Shown in pieces: positions 42,719 to 50,692 of a stretch of DNA of 64,000 nt (positions are counted from its first letter, which is position 1; every line of letters starts with the position of its first letter). The notes under the pieces were generated by a model. It did not search any database and had not been told where the DNA came from. It saw only the letters and a program-made list of their open reading frames with translations. Position numbers and translations under genes: made by a program. Source of the stretch: Butyricicoccus_A sp963601915 (GTDB taxonomy: Bacteria; Bacillota; Clostridia; Oscillospirales; Butyricicoccaceae); NCBI GenBank assembly GCA_963601915.1, contig CAVCGL010000007.1, positions 62,001 to 126,000 of the forward strand. The letters run 5' to 3'.

Positions 42719-43951
42719 GTGTTCTCAGAATTGCTGGCTGAAATAACCAATCTGACACAATGTAAGGAAAGTATTGGCGCGTATCTGTCGAATCTTTCCA
42801 TCAATTCTGTGATTGTCACCATTATGATGATCTTTATGATTCTCGGTGCAGTTGACAAGGCAATGGGAAATAAGCGTGGCTATGGTGCGGCCTTTGATGA
42901 AGGATTTCAGGCCATGGGACCGCTTGCGATTGCGATGGTTGGTGTCATTGCGGCGGCACCCGTACTTAGCATGGTACTTCGTCCGATTGTTGGCCCGATT
43001 TATGAGCTGCTTGGCTCTTCGCCGTCCATTTTTGCCACAACGCTGTTGCTGGCAGATTCCGGCGGTTATCCGCTTGCCGTAGAACTGGCAGGAAATGACG
43101 TCGTCATGGGACAGTTTGCGGGCATCATCGTCGGATGTACGATGGGCTGCATCCTGCTGTTTGATATTCCGGTTGCCCTGACACTGATTCAGAAGAAGGA
43201 TCGTCCATTGCTGGCGTGTGGTATTCTGGTCGGCGTGATCACGGCACCAATTGGCTGCTTTGTCGGTGGCATTGTCATGAATGCGATGACGGAATATTCG
43301 ATGGATCTCGGAACCATGTTCTTCAGCCTGCTTCCGGTTATTTTGGTGGCCATTGTCTTGGCGGCAGGACTGTGGTTTAAGCCGATTGCCCTCATGAATG
43401 GATTTGCGAAATTTGGCGCGTTTGTCACAGGTTTGATTGCTATCTTTGTAGCCATTGCTGTTTTTCAGTACGAAACCGGCATTCGGTTCCCGCTGTTCCA
43501 TTTGATGGTAGAGGCGGGCGCAGACGGCGTTTCTCCGCTGGCAAACAGCATAGAAATTCTCGGTGACATTGCGTTTGTGCTGATTGGTGCATTTCCCATG
43601 GTGGAATTTATCAAGAGACATTTCGGCGGCGCACTGGCGAAAGTCGGCAGCAAATTGGGCATGAACGAGGCGGCATCAGCGGGTATTGTGGCAACACTGG
43701 CGAATAATATCCCGACATTTCAGATGATGAAGGACATGAATCCGAAGGGAAAGCTCATGAATGTGGCGTTTGCTTCTTGTGCGGCATTTATGTTCGGCGA
43801 TCACTTGGGATTTGTTGCCGGTGTCAATTCCAATATGATTGTCCCGATGATCTTTGCCAAGCTGGCATGCGGTCTCAGCGCACTGTTTTTGGCCAATCTT
43901 CTCGCACCACAGCTGCTCTCCAAGGCGGAAAAGGCAGCAGAGGACGCGTGA
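42719..43951 (+). CDS. eutH: EutH-family ethanolamine transporter
   Basis: Integral membrane protein (410 aa, about eleven helices) of the EutH family, which moves ethanolamine across the membrane. Seen: FMILGAVDKAMGN, SPSIFATTLLLADSGGYPLA, APIGCFVGGI and FGDHLGFVAGVN. The start is GTG 42719 after AAGAGGGGA. No other eut genes are in the window, so it would serve an ethanolamine system elsewhere or another small amine. Confidence 0.87.
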   Translation: MFSELLAEITNLTQCKESIGAYLSNLSINSVIVTIMMIFMILGAVDKAMGNKRGYGAAFDEGFQAMGPLAIAMVGVIAAAPVLSMVLRPIVGPIYELLGSSPSIFATTLLLADSGGYPLAVELAGNDVVMGQFAGIIVGCTMGCILLFDIPVALTLIQKKDRPLLACGILVGVITAPIGCFVGGIVMNAMTEYSMDLGTMFFSLLPVILVAIVLAAGLWFKPIALMNGFAKFGAFVTGLIAIFVAIAVFQYETGIRFPLFHLMVEAGADGVSPLANSIEILGDIAFVLIGAFPMVEFIKRHFGGALAKVGSKLGMNEAASAGIVATLANNIPTFQMMKDMNPKGKLMNVAFASCAAFMFGDHLGFVAGVNSNMIVPMIFAKLACGLSALFLANLLAPQLLSKAEKAAEDA

Positions 43952-43970
43952 TTGATGGATGGACACGATA

Positions 43971-43997
43971 AAGAGCAGCCGAAAGGCTGCTCTTTTT
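43971..43997 (+). terminator. Terminator of eutH
   Basis: A perfect 10-bp stem AAGAGCAGCC/GGCTGCTCTT closed by a GAAA tetraloop, with five T in all. Confidence 0.93.
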
Positions 43998-44013
43998 GGC
44001 AATAGGGAGGATT

Positions 44014-44862
44014 ATGATACAGAGAATCGTACAAGAAATCAAAGAACAACGACTGAATCTCTATCAGCTTGCGGTATATACCGATCATGGCTTACAGACA
44101 CAGCAAATACAGCCTGCCAGTGCTTGTCAGCCTGTTTATTCGATAACAAAGGTGTTTCTCAATGTTTGCATTGGAATGCTGGCGGATGCGGGAGCGTTTG
44201 CTCTGGATGATAACCTGCTGCCGTTTTTGCAGCCATATCTTCCGAAGCGCTATCCGGAGATATGGAACACGGTGACCATTCGACGGGCACTCACACATCG
44301 GATGGGACTGGACGATGGAATTTTTGACATCGATCGGGATGACACACGGAAGTATGGCACCAATGATTATTTGGCGTATATTTTACAGTATCCGCCCAAA
44401 TTTCAACCGGGAACCTATCGAAAGTATACCGACTGTGCGCACTATCTGTTATCCCTGCTTGTTCAGCGCATCACAGGCGCACCGGCAGATCAAATGATTC
44501 GGAGCAGTATATTACAGCCGCTGCACTGTCAGCCCACGGCATGGATGCGCTGCCCGCGGGAGCATACCATTGGTGCGACTGGCGCGTATCTGCGAGCAGA
44601 GGATGTGACAAAGCTGGGATGGCTGCTTGTCAATCAAGGCGCATATGAAGAAAAACAGATAGTATCTGCCGCTTGGGTGCAGGAGATGGAACGAGAGCGA
44701 TTGGATGTCTATCCGATCCGATCTACGAGCTTTTTTGTCAAAAACGGAATACACGGTCAGTGTTTGCTGTACAGCCGGGAAAAGCGCATAGCAATCGCAT
44801 GGACTGCGCAGGAAACCGACGAAAAAATCAAGAAATTACAGCAAATTTGCGTTTGCATCTGA
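44014..44862 (+). CDS. Beta-lactamase-family serine hydrolase
   Basis: Class C beta-lactamase/esterase fold protein (282 aa) without a signal peptide. The nucleophile motif SxxK is SITK in VYSITKVFLN near residue 39; the tyrosine motif is KYTDCAHYLLSLL near 130. TIRRALTHRMGLDDG is a common family segment. The third motif is not clear, so substrate and activity are open. ATG 44014 follows AGGGAGGATT; a TTG at 43996 falls in the preceding terminator. Confidence 0.82.
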   Translation: MIQRIVQEIKEQRLNLYQLAVYTDHGLQTQQIQPASACQPVYSITKVFLNVCIGMLADAGAFALDDNLLPFLQPYLPKRYPEIWNTVTIRRALTHRMGLDDGIFDIDRDDTRKYGTNDYLAYILQYPPKFQPGTYRKYTDCAHYLLSLLVQRITGAPADQMIRSSILQPLHCQPTAWMRCPREHTIGATGAYLRAEDVTKLGWLLVNQGAYEEKQIVSAAWVQEMERERLDVYPIRSTSFFVKNGIHGQCLLYSREKRIAIAWTAQETDEKIKKLQQICVCI

Positions 44863-44880
44863 GAAAATCTGTGGTATACT
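44852..44880 (+). promoter_or_regulatory. Promoter of the first NSS transporter
   Basis: TTTGCA (44852-44857), 17-bp spacer, TATACT (44875-44880) with TGG extension. The -35 lies in the last codons of the hydrolase gene. Confidence 0.7.
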
Positions 44881-44902
44881 AATATTCGGATTTTTTAAGT
44901 AA

Positions 44903-44931
44903 CGCTGTCGAAAAGAGGGTTTCAGACAGCG
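44903..44931 (+). other. Hairpin in the NSS transporter leader
   Basis: CGCTGTC (44903-44909) pairs with GACAGCG (44925-44931) just before the ribosome binding site AGAAGGG. It may affect translation or mRNA stability; no riboswitch is recognised. Confidence 0.5.
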
Positions 44932-44950
44932 GCAGAAGGGAAAAACAAAC

Positions 44951-46417
44951 ATGGACAAAAGAGAAAATTTCGGCACGAGACTGGGATTTATTCTGGTTTC
45001 TGCCGGCTGCGCGGTTGGTCTGGGCAATGTATGGAAATTCCCATACATTTGTGGACAGAATGGCGGCGCAGCATTTATTGTGCTGTATTTGATTTGTCTG
45101 GCACTGCTCGGTTGGCCGATTCTGATCTGCGAGTATGCAGTGGGTCGTGCGAGCCGCCACAGTACGGCAAAGGCATTTCATGAGCTGGAGCCAAAGGGCA
45201 CGCGCTGGCATCGGTATCGCTGGTTTGGCGTAGCGGGCAACTATCTGCTCATGATGTTTTACACCATGGTGTGTGGTTGGATGATTAACTACGCACTGCG
45301 TATGCTGACTGGCAATCTAAAGGGCAAAAATCCGGATGAAATTGCCAGCGCATTTTCCAACATGCTGACATCTCCGGTACAGATGACAATCTTTATGATT
45401 ATTTCGGTTCTGATCGCATTTAGTATCTGTGCGCTGGGACTGAAAAACGGTGTCGAACGCATTACCAAGGTCATGATGCTGTTGCTGATGTGCCTGATGA
45501 TTGTACTGGCAATCCATTCGCTGGTTCTGCCAAATATGCGCGAGGGTCTGGCGTTCTATCTGGTACCGAATCTGGGCAAGATCGCAGAAATTGGCTTTGG
45601 CAATGTTCTGTTTGCAGCGATGTCTCATGCGTTCTTTACGCTGAGCCTTGGCATCGGTGCTATGGAAATTTTCGGCAGCTACTTGGATAAAACCAATCGT
45701 CTGGCAGGTGAGGCGGTCAGCGTAACGCTGCTCGATACGTTTGTCGCACTGACTGCCGGTATTATTATCATTCCGGCGTGCTTTGCATATGGTGTACAGC
45801 CGGATTCCGGCCCGTCTCTGCTGTTTATCACACTGCCGAATGTATTTAATCACATGGCAGGCGGCGGTGTTTGGGGTGCAGCATTCTTCATCTTTATGAC
45901 ATTTGCAGCACTGTCTACGGTTATTGCCGTATTTGAAAACATTCTGTCTATGACAATGGAGATTTTTAATTGGGATCGCAAGACTGCGGTAAGCCGCAAC
46001 ATCGTGCTGATTATTATTCTGTCGATGCCGGCAATTCTTGGCTTTAATGTGCTGTCCGGCATTCAGCCGATTGGCGCAGGCTCTACGCTGATGGATTTGG
46101 AGGACTTCCTTGTTTCCTATAACCTGCTTCCGTTGGGCAGCCTGCTGTTTGTGCTGTTCTGCGCGAAGAAAAACGGTTGGGGCTGGGATAACTTTATCCG
46201 TGAAGTAGATACCGGCAAAGGACTCAAGTATCCGGTATTTATCAAGCCGTATGTACGCTTTGTACTTCCGCTGCTCATCATTGTCATCTATGTCAAGGGA
46301 TACTACGATATGTTCTCGAAGTACGGCACGACTGCACTGATTTTCTGGATGTGTGTAGCTGCTGCATTCCTTGCTTTGATTTACAGCTTTGCATCGGGCA
46401 AACCAAAGGATAAATAA
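44951..46417 (+). CDS. NSS-family sodium-dependent transporter 1
   Basis: Neurotransmitter:sodium symporter family (LeuT fold, 488 aa, about twelve helices), importing amino acids or related amines with Na+. TM1 carries the Na+ and substrate site AVGLGNVWKFPYICGQNGG near residues 21-39; the TM6 unwound region is AMSHAFFTLSLGIGAMEIFGSY. The substrate cannot be read. It is followed by an equally long paralogue. Only a leader hairpin and a -10-type promoter are visible as control. Confidence 0.93.
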   Translation: MDKRENFGTRLGFILVSAGCAVGLGNVWKFPYICGQNGGAAFIVLYLICLALLGWPILICEYAVGRASRHSTAKAFHELEPKGTRWHRYRWFGVAGNYLLMMFYTMVCGWMINYALRMLTGNLKGKNPDEIASAFSNMLTSPVQMTIFMIISVLIAFSICALGLKNGVERITKVMMLLLMCLMIVLAIHSLVLPNMREGLAFYLVPNLGKIAEIGFGNVLFAAMSHAFFTLSLGIGAMEIFGSYLDKTNRLAGEAVSVTLLDTFVALTAGIIIIPACFAYGVQPDSGPSLLFITLPNVFNHMAGGGVWGAAFFIFMTFAALSTVIAVFENILSMTMEIFNWDRKTAVSRNIVLIIILSMPAILGFNVLSGIQPIGAGSTLMDLEDFLVSYNLLPLGSLLFVLFCAKKNGWGWDNFIREVDTGKGLKYPVFIKPYVRFVLPLLIIVIYVKGYYDMFSKYGTTALIFWMCVAAAFLALIYSFASGKPKDK

Positions 46418-46420
46418 TGA

Positions 46421-46456
46421 AAAATTAGAACTGACTTCGGTCAGTTCTAATTTTTT
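46421..46456 (+). terminator. Terminator between the NSS paralogues
   Basis: A stem of 13-15 bp (46421-46435 with 46440-46454) with a TTCG tetraloop and six T. The two transporters are therefore separate units. Confidence 0.95.
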
Positions 46457-46540
46457 CCAAATTCTTTTTTGCTTTAAAGTGTTCCAAAGTTCAAAAAGCT
46501 GTGTTATACTGTAGGAACACCACGAAAGGATATAAACGAG

Positions 46541-48007
46541 ATGGAAAAAAGAGAAAATTTCGGCACGAGACTGGGATTCATTCTGGTTTCTGCCGGTTGT
46601 GCTGTCGGACTGGGAAACGTATGGAAATTCCCATATATCTGCGGACAAAACGGCGGCGCAGCATTTATCGTCCTGTATTTGATTTGTTTGGCAATTTTGG
46701 GTTGGCCGATTCTGATTTGCGAATATGCTATCGGCCGTGCCAGCCGCCACAGTGAAGCACTGGCGTTTCATGACTTGGAACCGAAAAACACCCATTGGCA
46801 CAGATTCCGCTGGTTCAGCGTCATTGGTAACTATCTGCTCATGATGTTCTATACGATGGTTGCCGGTTGGATGATGAACTATGCACTGCGCATGTTGTCT
46901 GGCAATCTGCACGGCTTAGAACCGGATCAGATCGCTGGCAAGTTCAGCACGATGCTGACCTCGCCGGTGCAGATGACGATTTTCATGGTCATCGCAGTAT
47001 TATTGGCATTCGGTGTGTGCGTGTTGGGCCTGCAAAACGGCGTAGAACGCATCACAAAAGTCATGATGATTTTGCTGATCTGCCTGATGGTTGTTTTGGC
47101 AGTACATTCGTTGCTGCTGCCGAATATGCAGGAAGGCCTGGCGTTCTATCTGATTCCGGACATCAGCAAGTTTGCCGAGATCGGTTATGGCAATGTTCTG
47201 TTTGCGGCAATGTCTCATGCGTTCTTTACTTTGAGCGTAGGCATTGGTTCGATGGAGATTTTCGGCAGCTATCTGGACAAATCCAGACGATTGACTGGTG
47301 AAGCGCTCAGTGTTATGGGATTGGATACCTTTGTCGCTTTGATGGCTGGCATTATCATCATTCCGGCGTGCTTTGCGTATGGTGTACAGCCGGATTCCGG
47401 CCCGTCTCTGCTGTTTATCACGCTGCCGAATGTATTTAATCACATGGCAGGCGGCCGCATCTGGGGCACGGCATTCTTCATCTTTATGACGTTTGCGGCA
47501 CTCTCTACGGTTATTGCGGTGTTTGAAAACATTCTGTCCATGACGATGGAGATTTTCAACTGGGATCGAAAGAAAGCGGTCAAGCGCAATATTGTATTGG
47601 TTATTCTGCTGTCTATGCCGGCGGTATTGGGATACAATGTGCTGTCCGGCATTCAGCCGATTGGCGCAGGCTCTACGATTATGGATTTGGAAGACTTCCT
47701 CGTTTCTTATAACCTGCTTCCATTGGGCAGCCTGCTTGCGGTTTTGTTCTGTACGAAGAAAAACGGCTGGGGTTGGAACAATTTCCTGCAAGAAGCAGAT
47801 ACTGGCGAAGGTATTCGCTATCCGAAATTTGTGTACCCGTATGTTCGATTTGGCGTTCCGTTCCTCATTATCATTATTTATATCAAGGGATATTATGATA
47901 TGTTCGCACATTACGGCACGAAAACGCTGATTTTCTGGATGTGTGTAGCCGCGGCATTCCTTGCGCTCATCTTTAGCTTTACTACATTTAATCGAAAAAA
48001 ACAGTAA
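46541..48007 (+). CDS. NSS-family sodium-dependent transporter 2
   Basis: Paralogue of the preceding transporter, also 488 aa and alignable without visible gaps. Long stretches are identical, among them the whole N-terminal 48 residues apart from a few changes and the region around VQPDSGPSLLFITLPNVFNH. Differences gather in the loop after TM3, in TM4-5 and near the C terminus. It has its own extended -10 box (TGTTATACT, 46502-46510) and ribosome binding site AAAGGA. The pair probably arose by tandem duplication and may differ in substrate or affinity. Confidence 0.93.
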   Translation: MEKRENFGTRLGFILVSAGCAVGLGNVWKFPYICGQNGGAAFIVLYLICLAILGWPILICEYAIGRASRHSEALAFHDLEPKNTHWHRFRWFSVIGNYLLMMFYTMVAGWMMNYALRMLSGNLHGLEPDQIAGKFSTMLTSPVQMTIFMVIAVLLAFGVCVLGLQNGVERITKVMMILLICLMVVLAVHSLLLPNMQEGLAFYLIPDISKFAEIGYGNVLFAAMSHAFFTLSVGIGSMEIFGSYLDKSRRLTGEALSVMGLDTFVALMAGIIIIPACFAYGVQPDSGPSLLFITLPNVFNHMAGGRIWGTAFFIFMTFAALSTVIAVFENILSMTMEIFNWDRKKAVKRNIVLVILLSMPAVLGYNVLSGIQPIGAGSTIMDLEDFLVSYNLLPLGSLLAVLFCTKKNGWGWNNFLQEADTGEGIRYPKFVYPYVRFGVPFLIIIIYIKGYYDMFAHYGTKTLIFWMCVAAAFLALIFSFTTFNRKKQ

Positions 48008-48012
48008 AAATT

Positions 48013-48043
48013 AAGCCCATCGGTTTCAAACCGATGGGCTTTT
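48013..48043. terminator. Bidirectional terminator
   Basis: An 11-bp stem AAGCCCATCGG/CCGATGGGCTT (48013-48023 with 48031-48041), T-rich on both sides. It separates the NSS gene from the convergent merR gene. Confidence 0.87.
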
Positions 48044-48044
48044 C

Positions 48045-48485
48045 TCATCTCTCGTGTGCATGGTCATAGAGCTTTTGAATCGCTTCCGGCAAATGATCCG
48101 GCAGCATTTCTTGAATGTGATCTTCGTTTCCGTCCTTCATTGCCTGCTCATAGTACCAGCATTTGAAGCGAAGCATATCCAGTGTTTTTTCTAATTGACG
48201 CATTTCTGCTTCGACAGCCAGTTTTTGCTTGAGAAACAGTTCATGACGCTGCGGATATGTACTGCTGCCTTGGGCACATAAATCCATGAATTTTTTGATT
48301 TCCCGAATCTCCAGACCGGATTTTTTCAAGCACTCGATGATGTGCAGCGTTTCAATTTCGTGATCGCTGAACTTGCGGATCCCGGAAGAACGAACCAAAT
48401 GCGGGAATAATCCCTCGTTATCATAATATCGCAGCGTAGAGACCGGCATGTTGACCTGTTTGGCAACCTGACCGATAGTATACAT
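48045..48485 (-). CDS. MerR-family transcriptional regulator
   Basis: Regulator of 146 aa. N-terminal winged HTH MYTIGQVAKQVNMPVSTLRYYDNEGLFPHLVRSSGIRKF, then a long dimer helix (LKKSGLEIREIKKFMDLC ... EAEMRQLEKTLDML) and a short effector tail. It lacks the cysteine pattern of metal sensors; the AdhR-like subgroup, which senses aldehydes or electrophiles, is the closest in look. It is divergent from a flavoprotein gene whose promoter has the 19-bp spacer that MerR proteins act on. Confidence 0.9.
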   Translation of the reverse strand: MYTIGQVAKQVNMPVSTLRYYDNEGLFPHLVRSSGIRKFSDHEIETLHIIECLKKSGLEIREIKKFMDLCAQGSSTYPQRHELFLKQKLAVEAEMRQLEKTLDMLRFKCWYYEQAMKDGNEDHIQEMLPDHLPEAIQKLYDHAHER

Positions 48486-48525
48486 ATTCCATCACGCTCC
48501 TAGTTAAAAAATTCAAAAAATATAC

Positions 48526-48556
48526 TTGACCTAAAGTGAAGTTTAAGTATTATAAT
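48526..48556 (+). promoter_or_regulatory. MerR-type promoter and operator
   Basis: TTGACC (48526-48531), 19-bp spacer, perfect TATAAT (48551-48556). The spacer holds the imperfect dyad CCTAAAGTGAAGTTTAAG at 48530-48547. Overlong spacers with a dyad are the hallmark of MerR activation by DNA distortion. Confidence 0.85.
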
Positions 48557-48604
48557 AAACATATCATAGAATCAATAGGAAGTCAATAAACAGAGGAGGA
48601 TATT

Positions 48605-49147
48605 ATGTCAAAGCGTATCCTGATTATCACGACCAGCTTGAGAAGCAATAGCAACTCTGATGCGCTGGCTCATGCATTCGCCAAGGGTGCCGCGGAGAGC
48701 GGAAACACGGTGGAGCAGATTTCTTTACAGGGAAAGAATATCGCGTTCTGCCGAGGATGTTTTGCCTGTCAGCAGCTCGGACGATGTGTCATCCAAGACG
48801 ATGCCATTTCGATTGCCGAGCAAATGAAGACAGCGGAAGTTATCGTCTGGGCGACACCGATTTATTACTACGAGATGAGCGGACAGATGAAAACACTGAT
48901 TGATCGCGCTAATTCACTGTTTTCTTCGGACTATGCGTTCCGTGACATTTACCTGCTGACTGCTGCGGCAGAGGATGAAGAAGGCGTAGATGAAGGCGCC
49001 ATTCACGGTTTAAACGGCTGGATTGCCTGCTATGAGAAGGCACATCTGGCGGGAACTGTCTTTGCGGGCGGTGTCAATGATGCAGGAGACATCAAGGGTC
49101 ATCCGGCACTGCAGCAGGCCTATGAGATGGGCAAAGCTGTAAGATAA
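48605..49147 (+). CDS. NAD(P)H-dependent FMN oxidoreductase with cysteine cluster
   Basis: Flavodoxin-fold oxidoreductase (180 aa). ITTSLRSNSNSDALAHAF near the N terminus binds FMN phosphate; ATPIYYYEMSGQMKTLIDR is the second FMN segment. CRGCFACQQLGRCVIQDD near residues 50-67 has the compact C-x2-C-x2-C-x5-C spacing of iron-sulfur flavoproteins, so a 4Fe-4S cluster is possible. It is the first target of the divergent MerR regulator and lies 27 bp before the CMD-cupin gene. Electrophile or quinone reduction is a reasonable guess. Confidence 0.86.
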   Translation: MSKRILIITTSLRSNSNSDALAHAFAKGAAESGNTVEQISLQGKNIAFCRGCFACQQLGRCVIQDDAISIAEQMKTAEVIVWATPIYYYEMSGQMKTLIDRANSLFSSDYAFRDIYLLTAAAEDEEGVDEGAIHGLNGWIACYEKAHLAGTVFAGGVNDAGDIKGHPALQQAYEMGKAVR

Positions 49148-49174
49148 AAAAGATATACATGGAGGTTATTGATT

Positions 49175-49921
49175 ATGGTAAAGCAGACGGCGGGCAGAGA
49201 TGCTCTGAATGATTTTGCGCCGAAATTTGCGCAGCTCAACGATGATGTTTTGTTTGGTGAGGTTTGGTCGAGAGAAGACAAGCTGTCTCTCAAAACCCGT
49301 TCGATTGTAACCATCACATCGCTCATCAGCAAGGGAATTGTGGATAATTCCTTGAAATATCATCTGATGACCGCACGCACAAATGGTGTCACCAAGACAG
49401 AGATGGCAGAAATTTTGACACATGTTGCGTTTTATGCAGGCTGGCCGAATGCGTGGGCTGCATTTAACATGGCAAAGGAAGTGTATGCAGACGACTGCGG
49501 TACGGAGGAGCATGGCGGATTCTTTGGACAGGGTGAGCCGAATACCGCATATGCGAAGTATTTCATCGGCAACAGCTACTTAAAGCCGCTGACGGACCCG
49601 AAAGACGCTTCGGTATTTATCGCAAATGTTACCTTTGAGCCGGGATGCCGCAATAACTGGCACATTCATCATGCAAAGTCCGGCGGCGGTCAGATTTTGA
49701 TCTGCGTGGATGGCGAAGGCTGGTATCAGGAAGAAGGAAAACCGGCACAGAGTTTGAAGCCGGGCGATGTGGTAACGATTCCAGCAGAAGTCAAGCACTG
49801 GCACGGCGCAAAGGCTGGCAGCTGGTTTAGCCATCTGGCTGTGGAGTGCCCGGGTGAAGAAACCTCGAATGAATGGCTGGAAGCAGTGACTGACGAGGTA
49901 TATAACGGTCTGGAAGCATAA
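49175..49921 (+). CDS. Carboxymuconolactone decarboxylase-cupin fusion protein
   Basis: Two-domain protein (248 aa). Residues about 1-105 are a CMD/AhpD-like domain (LSLKTRSIVTITSLISKGI, HLMTARTNGVTKTEMAEILTHVAFYAGWPNAW) lacking the CxxC of peroxidase AhpD. Residues about 140-225 are a cupin with metal-binding WHIHH and a distal H in VKHWHGA. Such fusions are frequent beside MerR and flavodoxin-type genes, but their reaction is unknown. ATG 49175 follows GGAGG; a TTG two codons earlier is too close. Confidence 0.88.
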   Translation: MVKQTAGRDALNDFAPKFAQLNDDVLFGEVWSREDKLSLKTRSIVTITSLISKGIVDNSLKYHLMTARTNGVTKTEMAEILTHVAFYAGWPNAWAAFNMAKEVYADDCGTEEHGGFFGQGEPNTAYAKYFIGNSYLKPLTDPKDASVFIANVTFEPGCRNNWHIHHAKSGGGQILICVDGEGWYQEEGKPAQSLKPGDVVTIPAEVKHWHGAKAGSWFSHLAVECPGEETSNEWLEAVTDEVYNGLEA

Positions 49922-49995
49922 CCTGTTTTCGGTTGGAAATTGCCGTGTTTTGTGATATACTGCGTATGACATCACTGAGAAATGAGGAATACAGC

Positions 49996-50646
49996 ATGAA
50001 ACAAGGCGCAATTTTTGATATGGATGGCTTGCTGTTGGATACAGAGCGCATGTATCGGGACAGCTGGAAAAAATCCGCAGAGCAGTTTGGCTTGGTACAC
50101 AATCCGGATTTTCCACGGGCAGTATGCGGTTCGAGCGGGATGCATATGCAGGAAATTATTCTGCAATATTATCCACAGGTAGATGCGAAGGCATTTGCAG
50201 AGGATTGTATTCTGCGCGTAGAACGGGAATTACAAACCCATGTGCCGATAAAAACAGGTGTTTCTGAAATCTTACGGTATTTCAAGCAGCAGGGTGTAAA
50301 AATCGCTGTTGCGAGCAGTTCGAAACGGGAAACCGTAAAGAGCAATCTGGATAAAGTAGGCATTCTTTCCTATTTTGATGCTGTTGTCAGTGGAGATCAA
50401 GTAGAGCATGGCAAGCCGGCACCGGATATTTTTTTGCTGGCGGCGCGGCAAATTGGATGTGCGCCGGAAAACTGTTATGTATTTGAGGACGGTACTAACG
50501 GCATTCGTGCTGGCGCAGCGGCTGGCTGCGCAACGGTTATGATTCCGGATCTGACGCCGCCCGATGCACAGCTAGAGCAATTGTGCACGGGTATCTATCC
50601 GAGCTTGTCAGACGCCATGCACGCGATTGCAAATCAAGAAATATAA
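49996..50646 (+). CDS. HAD-superfamily hydrolase, beta-phosphoglucomutase-like
   Basis: HAD phosphatase or phosphomutase (216 aa). Motif I is FDMDGLLLDTE with D8 as nucleophile and D10 as acid; motif II is AVASSSKRE; motif III is KPAPDIFL; motif IV is VFEDGTNGIRAG. A helical cap lies between motifs I and II. The substrate cannot be set from the sequence. ATG 49996 follows GAGGAATACAGC. It ends at a terminator shared with the convergent MMPL gene. Confidence 0.88.
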   Translation: MKQGAIFDMDGLLLDTERMYRDSWKKSAEQFGLVHNPDFPRAVCGSSGMHMQEIILQYYPQVDAKAFAEDCILRVERELQTHVPIKTGVSEILRYFKQQGVKIAVASSSKRETVKSNLDKVGILSYFDAVVSGDQVEHGKPAPDIFLLAARQIGCAPENCYVFEDGTNGIRAGAAAGCATVMIPDLTPPDAQLEQLCTGIYPSLSDAMHAIANQEI

Positions 50647-50660
50647 GATATCAAAGAGTT

Positions 50661-50692
50661 AGGGCATCGGTTTATGAACCGATGCCCTTTGT
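50661..50692 (+). terminator. Terminator of the HAD gene, inside the MMPL 3' end
   Basis: GGGCATCGGTT (50662-50672) pairs with AACCGATGCCC (50677-50687), followed by TTTGTTTT. The right arm encodes the final codons of the convergent MMPL gene. Confidence 0.85.
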
